Positions 53,412 through 61,796 of a stretch of DNA of 64,000 nucleotides are shown one piece after another (the stretch's first letter is position 1; the number at the start of each line of letters is the position of its first letter). The notes under the pieces are model-generated. The model ran no database searches. It saw only the letters and a program-made list of their open reading frames with translations, and was not told the origin of the DNA. This DNA comes from Chloroflexaceae bacterium (GTDB lineage: Bacteria > Chloroflexota > Chloroflexia > Chloroflexales > Chloroflexaceae). A program made the translations under genes and the position numbers. The stretch lies in the NCBI GenBank assembly GCA_025057155.1, contig JANWYD010000004.1:62001-126000 (forward strand). Reading direction: 5' to 3'.

Positions 53412-54584
53412 ATGGCTGCGGAAGCGAAGGCAACCCCATCTCCACAAACCGGTCAGCGCTCCCTTGCCGAGGTGCTGCGAACGGTGCTCGCTCCGGTTGG
53501 GCAGATGCTCGTGTTCGTTATCGGGAGCGCTGTCGCCCTGAGTCTCCTGGTGACGCTGCTGGCGCTCCTCCAGATCGGGGCGCGCCCCGATCTGCTGGTG
53601 CGCACGTGGACAATCCTGCCCCAGGTGATTATCGACGGGCTGGTGCGCGGCTTTCTCTTTGCCACCATTGCCCTGGGCTACACCATGGTCTACGGGGTGC
53701 TGGAGTTCATCAACTTCGCCCATGGTGAAATCTTCATGGTTGGCGGCGTGGTCGGCGCGGCGGCGGCCCTTGCCCTGGCAACGGCCGGCCTTCTCCCCGC
53801 CATTCCGGGGTTGCTGTTTGTATTGCTGATCATCGCTACAGGCATGGTCGTGAGCGGCGCCCTGGCGGTGACTGTCGAGCGGGTAGCCTACCGGCCGCTG
53901 CGCGGCGCGCCGCGTCTGGTGCCGCTGATCTCGGCCATCGGCGTGTCGCTGGTGCTGCAAGATGTCGCCCGCCTGATCATGACCAGCACCCCGCTGGGCT
54001 TCAACGCGCGCTTCAATACGCCCGATTTTGGCCCGCCGATCCGCCTCTTCGAGATGAACCTCGGCGAACGCCCGGTGCCGGTGATCATCAGCCCCAAGGC
54101 GTTGATCTTCGTGAGCGCGGCGGTGGTGATGCTGGTGGCGCTCAACTATCTGGTCAACGCCACGCGACTGGGCAAGGCCATCCGCGCCACCGCTCAGGAT
54201 CGCTCCACCGCCAGTCTGATGGGCATCAACGTGAATCAGATTATCGCCCTTACCTTTCTCGTCGGTGGGGCGCTGGGCGGCGCAGCCGGGGCGCTGTTCG
54301 GGATGTATGTGGGCACGGTCAACCCCTATATGGGCTTTATTCCCGGACTGAAGGCCTTTACAGCAGCGGTGCTCGGCGGCATCGGCAACATCACCGGAGC
54401 CATGGTTGGCGGCATCGTGCTGGGCTTTCTGGAGGCCTTCGTGGCCTCGTACCTGTCGCTATTCACCGGGGGGGCCTTCTCCGGCGCGGCCTACGCCGAC
54501 ATCGCCGCCTTCAGCATTCTGATCCTGATCCTGATCTTCCGGCCCTCCGGTCTGCTCGGCGAGGCGACGACGCAGAAGGTGTAA
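53412..54584 (+). CDS. livH: Branched-chain amino acid ABC transporter permease LivH
   Basis: A 390-residue permease of the LivH family with a longer N-terminal extension than usual, including an additional hydrophobic stretch (about 32-58). The core begins DGLVRGFLFATIALGYTMVYGVLEFINFAHGEIFM, a very typical LivH segment. RATAQDRSTASLMGINVN is the cytosolic ATPase-coupling loop. Helix-rich C-end with NITGAMVGGIVLGFLEAF. ATG at 53412 with GAGG nearby; a GTG at 53403 is possible. Second gene of the operon, 75 bp after livJ. Confidence 0.93.
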   Translation: MAAEAKATPSPQTGQRSLAEVLRTVLAPVGQMLVFVIGSAVALSLLVTLLALLQIGARPDLLVRTWTILPQVIIDGLVRGFLFATIALGYTMVYGVLEFINFAHGEIFMVGGVVGAAAALALATAGLLPAIPGLLFVLLIIATGMVVSGALAVTVERVAYRPLRGAPRLVPLISAIGVSLVLQDVARLIMTSTPLGFNARFNTPDFGPPIRLFEMNLGERPVPVIISPKALIFVSAAVVMLVALNYLVNATRLGKAIRATAQDRSTASLMGINVNQIIALTFLVGGALGGAAGALFGMYVGTVNPYMGFIPGLKAFTAAVLGGIGNITGAMVGGIVLGFLEAFVASYLSLFTGGAFSGAAYADIAAFSILILILIFRPSGLLGEATTQKV

Positions 54585-54587
54585 TCC

Positions 54588-54622
54588 TATTTTGGATTGT
54601 GGATTTTGGATTTTGGATTGCT
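54588..54622. repeat. AT-rich heptad repeat inside the liv operon
   Basis: GGATTGTGGATTTTGGATTT-type array, about 4 units, starting 4 bp after the livH stop. Confidence 0.75.
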
Positions 54623-54673
54623 GTATCCGGTGTATCGTTTTCAACAGGAACTGGTGTAAATCCACGCAGGCAT

Positions 54674-54692
54674 GGGAGAGCAAAGCCCTCCC
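54674..54692. repeat. GGGAGAGC/GCCCTCCC palindrome inside the liv operon (P1)
   Basis: A one-mismatch family member just before livM. It overlaps an upstream in-frame ATG (54672), which is therefore an unlikely start. Confidence 0.6.
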
Positions 54693-54704
54693 GGCAACAT
54701 CCTT

Positions 54705-56051
54705 ATGACGCCAGCGACGCAAACAGCGAGCTTCTGGGAGCGGATCAAGGCGACCCTGGCAAACGGGCCGGGCGCGTATGCCTTCTTCGGCCTCTATGCA
54801 GCAATCTGCACCTGGCAACTCTTCACCAATCCCCGCACCAGCCTGCGGACTGATATTGTTTTTGTGCTGTTCCTGCTGCTGGTGTTCATGGTCTACCGTT
54901 CGGCTACGCCGCTCTGGTTCCGAGGCGGGCTTATCGCAGTGCTGTTACTGGTAGTGCTGCCGATCTTCGGCACGCTCAACCCGTTCTACATTGACGTCGC
55001 CACCCAGGCGGGCATTTTCGTGGCTCTGGCGCTGGGGCTGAATGTGGTGGTGGGCTTTGCCGGTCTGCTTGATCTGGGGTACGTGGCCTTCTTCGCGGTA
55101 GGGGCTTATCTCTGGGGCATTCTCAGCACGCCCCAGATCACCCAGATCAATCCGGCCTGGAGTCCGGTGCCGCCGATCATGTTTTACCCCTTCGTGGTGC
55201 TCGGCCTGGCGATCGGCGCGGTCTTCGGCATTCTGCTCGGCCTGCCGGTGCTGCGCCTGCGGGGCGACTATCTGGCGATTGTGACGCTGGGGTTTGGCGA
55301 GGTGATCCGCGTGCTCGCCAATAACCTCGATCGCCCGATCAACATTACCAACGGCTCGCAGGGCATCCGCGAAATCGAGCGCCCGCCGTTGATCCTGGCC
55401 GGCTTCGTCCGCGATACGCTGGGCTGGAACCTGAGCGACAGCCAGCTCTACCAGCAGTTTTTCTACTTCGTGGTGCTGCTGATCGTGATCTTCACCGTGG
55501 TGGTCGTGAGCCGTCTGAAGAACTCGCGCATCGGGCGGGCCTGGGAGGCCATTCGCGAGGACGAGACCGCCGCGGTGGCCCAGGGCATCCCGCGGGTGCG
55601 GATGAAACTCATGGCCTTCGCCGTGGGCGCATCGTTCGCCGGGGCAATGGGGGTGGTGTTCGCCTCCAAGCAGTTGTTCATCAATCCGCCGACCTTCGAC
55701 CTGCTGCGCTCGATCAACATTCTGGCCATGGTCATTCTGGGAGGCATGGGGTCGATCCCCGGCGCCATCCTCGGCGCGGTGATTGTGACCCTGCTCGATC
55801 TACAGATCCTCCCCCGCATGGCCGCCGTCCTGCGCGATGCCCAGCGGGCAGGGGTGCCCATTCCCGCCGCTTTCGACCCGACCCAGTACCAGCGCCTGCT
55901 GTTCGGGATTCTCCTGGTGCTGATGATGATTTTCCGGCCTCAAGGCATTCTGCCCGACGAGCGGCGCAGCGAAGAACTGCATGCCGATGATGAGCCGCCG
56001 GCGGAAGAAACTGCTCCGCCGGCGTCGCGTCCAGCCGCCGAGTCGGCGTAA
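54705..56051 (+). CDS. livM: Branched-chain amino acid ABC transporter permease LivM
   Basis: A 448-residue LivM permease. The core has ATQAGIFVALALGLNVVVGFAGLLDLGYVAFFAVGAYLWGIL, LRLRGDYLAIVTLGFGEVIRVLANN and the coupling loop AWEAIREDETAAVAQGIPRVRMKLMAFAVGASFAG. The C-tail is acidic and extended (DERRSEELHADDEPPAEE). I take the ATG at 54705, after the palindrome; an upstream ATG at 54672 lies inside it. No Shine-Dalgarno is evident. Confidence 0.93.
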   Translation: MTPATQTASFWERIKATLANGPGAYAFFGLYAAICTWQLFTNPRTSLRTDIVFVLFLLLVFMVYRSATPLWFRGGLIAVLLLVVLPIFGTLNPFYIDVATQAGIFVALALGLNVVVGFAGLLDLGYVAFFAVGAYLWGILSTPQITQINPAWSPVPPIMFYPFVVLGLAIGAVFGILLGLPVLRLRGDYLAIVTLGFGEVIRVLANNLDRPINITNGSQGIREIERPPLILAGFVRDTLGWNLSDSQLYQQFFYFVVLLIVIFTVVVVSRLKNSRIGRAWEAIREDETAAVAQGIPRVRMKLMAFAVGASFAGAMGVVFASKQLFINPPTFDLLRSINILAMVILGGMGSIPGAILGAVIVTLLDLQILPRMAAVLRDAQRAGVPIPAAFDPTQYQRLLFGILLVLMMIFRPQGILPDERRSEELHADDEPPAEETAPPASRPAAESA

Positions 56052-56177
56052 GGACGTTCCCGGAGGACGCAGATCTCTCGGACTCTGGGCGCAACCCCGA
56101 GCATTGCGCTGTCGGCTGTTCCCCGGCTGGTATGGGAAGGGGGCAACCCGGTTGGCCCCGATGTTTACGATGGTTCG

Positions 56178-56198
56178 TGGGAGGGCGCAGCCCTCCCA
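56178..56198. repeat. GGGAGGGC palindrome inside the liv operon (P1)
   Basis: Arms TGGGAGGGC and GCCCTCCCA with a 3-base loop, between livM and livG. A P2-like GGGGGCAACC/GGTTGGCCCC palindrome lies at about 56138-56158. Confidence 0.65.
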
Positions 56199-56227
56199 GA
56201 CCGTTCCATTTACAGAATAACGAACAT

Positions 56228-57013
56228 ATGACCGCAAATATCCTCGAAGCGCGCAATGTGACCAAAACCTTTGGCGGCCTGGTCGCGGTGAATGATGTGA
56301 CCCTGATGGTGGAAAAGGGCCGTATTGTGAGCGTCATTGGTCCCAACGGCGCGGGGAAGACCACCTTCTTCAATGTTCTTACCGGCATCTACAAGCCCGA
56401 CAAAGGCACGGTGGTCTTCGACGGCACATCTATCGCGGGCGCCCGCCCTGACATTATCGCGGGCCTGGGCATGCGTCGAACCTTTCAGAACATTCGTCTG
56501 TTTGATAACATGACCGTGCTGGAGAACGTGCTGGTGGGGATGCACACCCACCTGCATGCGTCCTTCTGGGGGATCATCGCCAGGGCCGCAGGAGTGCGTC
56601 GCGAGGAAGCCCGCGCGCGCCAGAAAGCCCGCGAACTGCTGGCGTATGTGGGGCTGGAAGGCAAACGTGACGAACTGGCCAAGAACCTGCCCTACGGCGA
56701 CCAGCGGCGTCTGGAGATCGCCCGCGCCCTGGCCGGCGAGCCGAAGCTCATCCTGCTTGATGAGCCGACCGCGGGGATGAACCCGCAGGAGACCGATGCC
56801 GCCACCGAGTTGATCCGCCGGTTGCGAGATGAGCTGGGCCTCACCGTGGTGCTCATCGAACACGACATGCGTCTGGTGATGGCCATCTCCGAGCGGATTA
56901 CGGTGCTCGACTACGGCACCAAAATCGCCGAAGGCGACGCCGCGGCCATCCGCAGCAATCCCCGGGTGATCGAGGCCTATCTGGGCAAGGGCGCTGCCGG
57001 CGCTGCAGCGTAG
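56228..57013 (+). CDS. livG: Branched-chain amino acid ABC transporter ATPase LivG
   Basis: A 261-residue ABC ATPase. Walker A GPNGAGKTT, Q-loop FQNIRLFDNMTVLENVLVGMH (the LivG pattern), signature region NLPYGDQRRLEIARAL (the LSGGQ equivalent is PYGDQ, usual in LivG), Walker B LILLDEPTAGMNP, H-loop IEHDMRLVM. LivG differs from LivF by its longer helical insert after the Q-loop, which is present (HLHASFWGIIARAAGVRREE). No Shine-Dalgarno is evident. The gap to livM carries two palindromes. Confidence 0.94.
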   Translation: MTANILEARNVTKTFGGLVAVNDVTLMVEKGRIVSVIGPNGAGKTTFFNVLTGIYKPDKGTVVFDGTSIAGARPDIIAGLGMRRTFQNIRLFDNMTVLENVLVGMHTHLHASFWGIIARAAGVRREEARARQKARELLAYVGLEGKRDELAKNLPYGDQRRLEIARALAGEPKLILLDEPTAGMNPQETDAATELIRRLRDELGLTVVLIEHDMRLVMAISERITVLDYGTKIAEGDAAAIRSNPRVIEAYLGKGAAGAAA

Positions 57014-57227
57014 GGAAGCTGGAAGTGCGAGCACGGGAGGCGCTGGAAGAACGCAGCCCTTGCGAAAATCCTTTTATCTCGACCATTTCTTAGAAGGGTT
57101 GACGCAAAGGCGCGAAGGCGCAACGGGTTCGTGGTCGTGATGCCAGACCTTTGCGCCATTGCGTCCTGGCGGTCACAGATGATCGGGAACCCTATGTTTA
57201 AGGTGTGCAAGAAATGTTCTAAGAATT

Positions 57228-57944
57228 ATGGCGCTTCTTGAATTAAAAAACGTCCATACCTACTATGGCAAGATCCATGCCCTCAAGGGCATTTCGCTCA
57301 CCGTCGAAAAGGGCGAAATCGTCACTCTCATCGGCTCGAATGGAGCGGGGAAGAGCACGACCCTGCGCACCATTTCCGGGTTGCTGACGCCGCGGGTCGG
57401 CGAGGTGCGCTTCAATGGCCGGCGCATTGACCGGCTGCCGGCTCACGAGATCGTCAAACTGGGCATCGCCCAGGCGCCCGAGGGCCGACGGATCTTCCCG
57501 CGGCTGACGGTGCTGGAAAACCTGGAGATGGGCGCTTACCTGCACGACACCCGCAGCCAGACCTACAAAGACGACCTTGAGCGCGTCTTTACGCTCTTTC
57601 CGCGATTGCGCGAGCGCACCTCGCAGAAGGGCGGCACCCTCTCCGGCGGCGAGCAGCAGATGCTTGCCATCGGGCGCGCGCTGATGACCCGCCCGCAGGT
57701 GCTGCTGCTCGACGAGCCTTCGATGGGCCTGGCCCCGGTGCTGGTCGAGCAGATTTTCGAGATCGTGAAGACGATCAACGCTCAGGGCACCACCGTGCTC
57801 CTGGTGGAGCAGAACGCTCTTCAGGCCCTGGGTATCGCCCATCGGGGCTATGTCCTCCAGAGCGGCGAAATCGTACTCGAAGACACCGCCCACGCCCTGC
57901 GTGAGAATGAAATGGTGCAGAAGGCGTATCTGGGATTGGAGTAG
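57228..57944 (+). CDS. livF: Branched-chain amino acid ABC transporter ATPase LivF
   Basis: A 238-residue ABC ATPase: Walker A GSNGAGKSTT, Q-loop QAPEGRRIFPRLTVLENLEMGAYLH (typical LivF), signature TLSGGEQQMLAIGRALM, Walker B VLLLDEPSMGLAP, H-loop VEQNALQAL. The last gene of livJHMGF. The 214-bp gap before it holds degenerate GCGCAAAGGCGC words, and it could have its own start of transcription. Confidence 0.94.
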   Translation: MALLELKNVHTYYGKIHALKGISLTVEKGEIVTLIGSNGAGKSTTLRTISGLLTPRVGEVRFNGRRIDRLPAHEIVKLGIAQAPEGRRIFPRLTVLENLEMGAYLHDTRSQTYKDDLERVFTLFPRLRERTSQKGGTLSGGEQQMLAIGRALMTRPQVLLLDEPSMGLAPVLVEQIFEIVKTINAQGTTVLLVEQNALQALGIAHRGYVLQSGEIVLEDTAHALRENEMVQKAYLGLE

Positions 57945-57945
57945 G

Positions 57946-57995
57946 TGTGGAGGTGTGGAGGTGTAAAAACATCCCTACATCTCCACATCTCCACA
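57946..57995. terminator. Terminator of the liv operon built from tandem 8-bp words
   Basis: GTGTGGAG repeats (57946-57964) face ACATCTCCAC repeats (57977-57995) around an A-rich loop, forming a long imperfect stem. A related word array lies at about 50127-50156. Confidence 0.6.
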
Positions 57996-58016
57996 GAAGG
58001 ATGAAGGGCACGGAGA

Positions 58017-60557
58017 TCAACCCCACCCCGTTAACTCCTCGCCAACCTCGCGGGGGACGCGGGGCAGGATGCCGGTGACGACTTCATAGGCGATCGTGCC
58101 CAGCCAGGCTGCCACGTCGTCAGCGGTGATCGCCTCGTCGCCCTGTGCGCCGATCAGCACCACTGCGTCGCCCCGGCGCACGCCGGGAATGTCGGTCACG
58201 TCCACCATGGCGTAATCCATACAGATGCGCCCGACGATCGGCGCGCGCCTCCCGCGAATGAGCACTTCGCGCCAGGGCGGGGCGCGCCGCAGCCCGTCGG
58301 CGTAGCCCACGGGGATGGTGGCGATACGGCTGGGCCGTTCGGTCACAAATGCGCCACCGTAGGAGATGGGTGTGCCGGGCGGGTGGTCGCGCACCTGGGC
58401 CACTTCGCTGTAGAAGCTCAAGGCGGCGCGACAGCCTTCCGGGAGTGAGATGCCGGGTCCGGGGGCCAGGCCGTAGCAGGCGATGCCCGGGCGCACCATG
58501 TCAAGCCGCGCTGCTGGCAGGCGCAGCAGTGCGGCGCTGTTGGCGGCGTGGGCCGTGGGCGGACGCAGCCCGGCCGCCGCGAGTTCGCGCAGCAGGCCGG
58601 TGAAGATGGCCAGTTGCGCCTCGGTCTGGCGCAGGTCGGGGGCGTCGGCGCTGGCGAAGTGGGTGTAGATGCCGGTCACCTCCAGACCGGCCAGCCCGCG
58701 CAGCCAGGCCAGGAAAGGGCCGGTTTCCGCCGGCGGCAGGCCCAGGCGGGCCATGCCTGTATCAACCTTGACGTGCACCCGCGCCGGGCGGCCCAGGGTC
58801 ACGGCCGCGGCGTGGAGAGCCTCGGCGGCGTCGGGGTCGAAGAGCGTGCATTCCAGCCCCAGGGCCACGGCCTCTTCGGCCTGCCACGGTGGCAGATAGC
58901 CCAGGACCAGGATGGGGGCGCCGACGCCTGCCTGCCGTAGCGCCCGTCCCTCGCCCAGGGTGGCGACGGCCACGGCTGCCGCCCCCGCGCCCAGGGCGGC
59001 CCGGGCCACGCGCACGGCGCCGTGGCCGTAGCCATCGCCTTTGAGCACCACCATCAGCGGCGCCCCCGCGAGGTCGCGCAACCGCCACACGTTGCCGGCA
59101 ATGGCGTCGAGGTCAATGCGCAGCCATGTCGGGCGGTCGGGCGCGCCGACGCGCACACTGTGCCAGGCCGGTTCCTGGCGCACCAGGTGCGCGCTGGCGC
59201 CGGGTTCGACCAGCCGGGCGACAACGCGCTCCATACGCGCCTCGGCCCCGCCCTTGACCAGGATCAGGTCGCCCGGCCCGAGGTCGGACGGCAGGGCAGT
59301 GATAGCGGCGGTGCTCGTGTCAACCACGCTGATGGGCAGATCGGAGCGGGCGGCCCGCGCGGCATTGGCGGCGGCGACGCCCCAGTCGCCCTTGAGGATC
59401 AGCCGGTCAACGCAGTGAGCTGCCAGGGCGCCAAGTTCGCAGGCCACGGCTGTCCCCGCCGCGGGCGGCAGGTCGGAGAGGGCGCCCAGGACGGCGATGC
59501 GACGCCGGGCAGGGAGCGCGGCGAGGAAGCGCAGGGCGGCCCGCACGGAAGGGGCCGTGGCGCTGAAACTGTCGTCGAGCACGGTGGCTCCGCTGGCAGC
59601 CGGCAGGGGCCGCAGGCGCCCCGCGGGTGGCTCGATGCGTTCCAGCGCCGCGGCGCAGGTTGCCAGATCCAGGCCACAGACCAGGCCAACCGCGACGGCG
59701 GCCAGGGAGGCGTACACTGCCGGCTCTCCCAGGAGCGGCGTCCAGGCCATTACCGTTTCGGCGCCCCGCCGCAGGCGCAGATGGGTGCCGTCAAGTTCAT
59801 ATTGTGGCGCCTCGGCCCACAGATCCAGCTCCGGGTTCAGGCCGTAGAAAAAGGCCCCGGGCGCTTCCCCGGCCAGGGCGCGCACCCGGGGATCATCGCC
59901 GTTGAGCACCGCGACGCCGCCGGGGGGCAGGGCGGCGACCAGGGCGCCCTTCTCGGCGGCGACGCCGTTCAGGTCCCCCAGGCCGCGCAGATGGGTCTCG
60001 CCCACGGCGGTGACCACGGCGATGCGGGGCGGAAAGAGGGCCGCGAGACGAGCAATCTCGCCAGGGCGGTCGCTGCCGTACTCGAGCACGGCGAAGCGGT
60101 GGCGCGCCTCCAGGCGCGCCAGGGCGATGGGCAGGCCCAGCAGCGAGTTGAAGCTGCGCCGGCTCTGAAAGGTAGGGGCCAGCGTTGCGAGCACCGCTGC
60201 GATGGCGCGGCGGGTGGTGGTCTTGCCAACGCTGCCGGTCACGCCGATGACCTGTGGCGCGACGGCGGCCAGGCGCGCGGCGGCCCAGCGTTGCAGCAGG
60301 GCCTGGGGGTCATCGCTAAGCACTACGGTGGCCGCGCCGGGGTCGGCGGGGGGCCAGCGGCAGAGCACGCCGGTTGCGCCAGCGGCCAGCGCCGCGGGGA
60401 TGTAATCGTGCCCATCGGCGCGCGCCGTGCGCAGGGCAATGAAGCAGGCCCCCGGCGTGGTGAGGCGCGAGTCGTAGCTCCAGTCGGCGAAGGTGGTCGC
60501 GCGGGGAGCGGCGTGCAGACGCCCGCCCGCGGCGAGCAGTTCGTTAAGCGTAATCAT
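58017..60557 (-). CDS. MurF-alanine racemase fusion
   Basis: An 846-residue bifunctional protein. Residues about 1-460 are MurF (UDP-MurNAc-tripeptide D-Ala-D-Ala ligase): SYDSRLTTPGACFIALR, ATP loop GVTGSVGKTTTRRAI, FAVLEYGSDRPGEIARLA, LDDSFSATAPSVRAAL. Residues about 475-846 are alanine racemase: PLP-lysine in LKGDGYGHGAVRVA (canonical LKANAYGHG reads KGDG here), VHVKVDTGMARLG, THFASADAP, IATIPVGYADGLRR with the catalytic Tyr, RICMDYAMVDVTD. The fusion couples D-Ala production with its use in wall precursor synthesis. Such fusions are known in Bacteroidota and, I believe, Chloroflexota. It starts at ATG 60557 and stands alone. Confidence 0.92.
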   Translation of the reverse strand: MITLNELLAAGGRLHAAPRATTFADWSYDSRLTTPGACFIALRTARADGHDYIPAALAAGATGVLCRWPPADPGAATVVLSDDPQALLQRWAAARLAAVAPQVIGVTGSVGKTTTRRAIAAVLATLAPTFQSRRSFNSLLGLPIALARLEARHRFAVLEYGSDRPGEIARLAALFPPRIAVVTAVGETHLRGLGDLNGVAAEKGALVAALPPGGVAVLNGDDPRVRALAGEAPGAFFYGLNPELDLWAEAPQYELDGTHLRLRRGAETVMAWTPLLGEPAVYASLAAVAVGLVCGLDLATCAAALERIEPPAGRLRPLPAASGATVLDDSFSATAPSVRAALRFLAALPARRRIAVLGALSDLPPAAGTAVACELGALAAHCVDRLILKGDWGVAAANAARAARSDLPISVVDTSTAAITALPSDLGPGDLILVKGGAEARMERVVARLVEPGASAHLVRQEPAWHSVRVGAPDRPTWLRIDLDAIAGNVWRLRDLAGAPLMVVLKGDGYGHGAVRVARAALGAGAAAVAVATLGEGRALRQAGVGAPILVLGYLPPWQAEEAVALGLECTLFDPDAAEALHAAAVTLGRPARVHVKVDTGMARLGLPPAETGPFLAWLRGLAGLEVTGIYTHFASADAPDLRQTEAQLAIFTGLLRELAAAGLRPPTAHAANSAALLRLPAARLDMVRPGIACYGLAPGPGISLPEGCRAALSFYSEVAQVRDHPPGTPISYGGAFVTERPSRIATIPVGYADGLRRAPPWREVLIRGRRAPIVGRICMDYAMVDVTDIPGVRRGDAVVLIGAQGDEAITADDVAAWLGTIAYEVVTGILPRVPREVGEELTGWG

Positions 60558-60654
60558 ACCGTGTAGGGGAGCAGTGATGCCTCAAAGCGAGGACGCTGCC
60601 AGAAGGCCGGGCGTCCGCGCGTATTATAATGTCTCCTCCAGGCGACCGCGGGAA

Positions 60655-60692
60655 GCACGGAGAAACCTGATTTCCCTATCCCCCTGCCTGGT
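60655..60692 (-). repeat. CAGGCAGGGG + GGAAA palindrome unit, inverted (P2)
   Basis: Read on minus: ACCAGGCAGGGGGATAGGG, then AAATCAGGTTTCTCC, matching the composite unit at 18804-18840 with drift. Confidence 0.55.
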
Positions 60693-60741
60693 GGCGCCGA
60701 GATGCAAGACCTTGCACGTCGCTCGTCGAAACAAGGTTCCA

Positions 60742-61698
60742 ATGAACAAAGCAACTGTCGTCCCGCAGCGCGTTGAGCGGGCTGCCTGGATGTGGATGGG
60801 GGTGGCGTTGCTGGCCCACACCGGCTGGGGCGCCTATCCGGTGCTGGCGCGCTACCTTCAGACGGTGAGCGCTCTGCCCAGTATGGCCGTGCTCTCCCTC
60901 GGCAACCTGCTCGCCCTGCTGGTGTACGGGCCGTTTGCCCTGCAGCGTGTGGACGGGCGCGCGCTGCGTTCACGAGTGATCTGGGCCTTCGCCCTGGTCG
61001 TGGTGCTGCGGGCGATCACCAATCTCCTTGCCGCCCGCTACACGCTGGCGATCTACGTCCAGTTGATCACCCTGATGACGCCTCTGCTGGTAGCCTTGCT
61101 CAGCTCAGGGCTGTTCCGCGAGGCCCTGCCGCCCTTCACCTGGCCCGCCATTGGCCTCTCATTCATTGGCTCACTGCTGATGATGAGCGGCGATCCTGGC
61201 GGCAATGACTCCCTGCTGCGTATCGGCGCGGGCGACCTGGTCGGTCTGGGGCTGGCGTTGACCTCGGCCCTGTGCCTGGCCTTCTACATGCTGCTGGTGC
61301 CGCGCGCGGCGAAGCAGGCCGTTTCGGGTGAAGCGGTGCTGCTGGTGCAGTTGATCGCCCTGACCCTGACCACCGGGGTGCTCAGCCTGCTGCTGGGAGA
61401 GGATCGGGGGCGTTTCGCCGCCATCGGCGCGGGCGACTGGGCAGTGTTTGGAGCCTTCGTCGGCTTCGTGCTGCTGGGGGCGAACGTGGGGCAGATCGCC
61501 GCCCTGCGGCGCCTGGGCGCGCCGCGGGTCAGCAGCACAATGGCCTGGCGACTGATCGCCACCCTGGCGCTGGCGGCGCTGCTGCTCGGCGAGCGGCTGA
61601 CGTCGCTCTGGCAGGCCCTGGGGGCAGGAATCGTCCTCGTCACCATTACCATCTACCTTTCGCGGCAGCGGCAGGGCGTTGCCACACATGAGCCGTAA
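60742..61698 (+). CDS. EamA/DMT-family transporter
   Basis: A 318-residue ten-helix drug/metabolite transporter, with both EamA repeats intact (start WMWMGVALLAHTGWGAYPVLARYLQ; second repeat GDLVGLGLALTSALCLAFYMLLVPRAAKQ; end SSTMAWRLIATLALAALLLGERLTSLWQALGAGIVLVTI). Members export small metabolites or amino acids; substrate unknown. AAGG five bases before the ATG at 60742. It is about 100 bp upstream of the dipeptide epimerase gene on the same strand, and the two may be linked. Confidence 0.85.
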   Translation: MNKATVVPQRVERAAWMWMGVALLAHTGWGAYPVLARYLQTVSALPSMAVLSLGNLLALLVYGPFALQRVDGRALRSRVIWAFALVVVLRAITNLLAARYTLAIYVQLITLMTPLLVALLSSGLFREALPPFTWPAIGLSFIGSLLMMSGDPGGNDSLLRIGAGDLVGLGLALTSALCLAFYMLLVPRAAKQAVSGEAVLLVQLIALTLTTGVLSLLLGEDRGRFAAIGAGDWAVFGAFVGFVLLGANVGQIAALRRLGAPRVSSTMAWRLIATLALAALLLGERLTSLWQALGAGIVLVTITIYLSRQRQGVATHEP

Positions 61699-61699
61699 T

Positions 61700-61736
61700 G
61701 CGATTGTGGATTTTCGATTTTGGGTTTTGGATTGGT
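61700..61736. repeat. AT-rich heptad repeat after the EamA gene
   Basis: GCGATTGTGGATTTTCGATT-type array beginning 2 bp after the stop codon. Confidence 0.7.
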
Positions 61737-61796
61737 GTATAGCGTCCCGGCGCTATCTGGCGACCATGCGCGCGGGCCGTTGAACAGGAATAACCT

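Noticed and set aside
59022-60566. A 514-codon plus frame opposite murF-alr
   Set aside because: It is Gly/Gln/Arg-rich shadow coding of a clear bifunctional enzyme.
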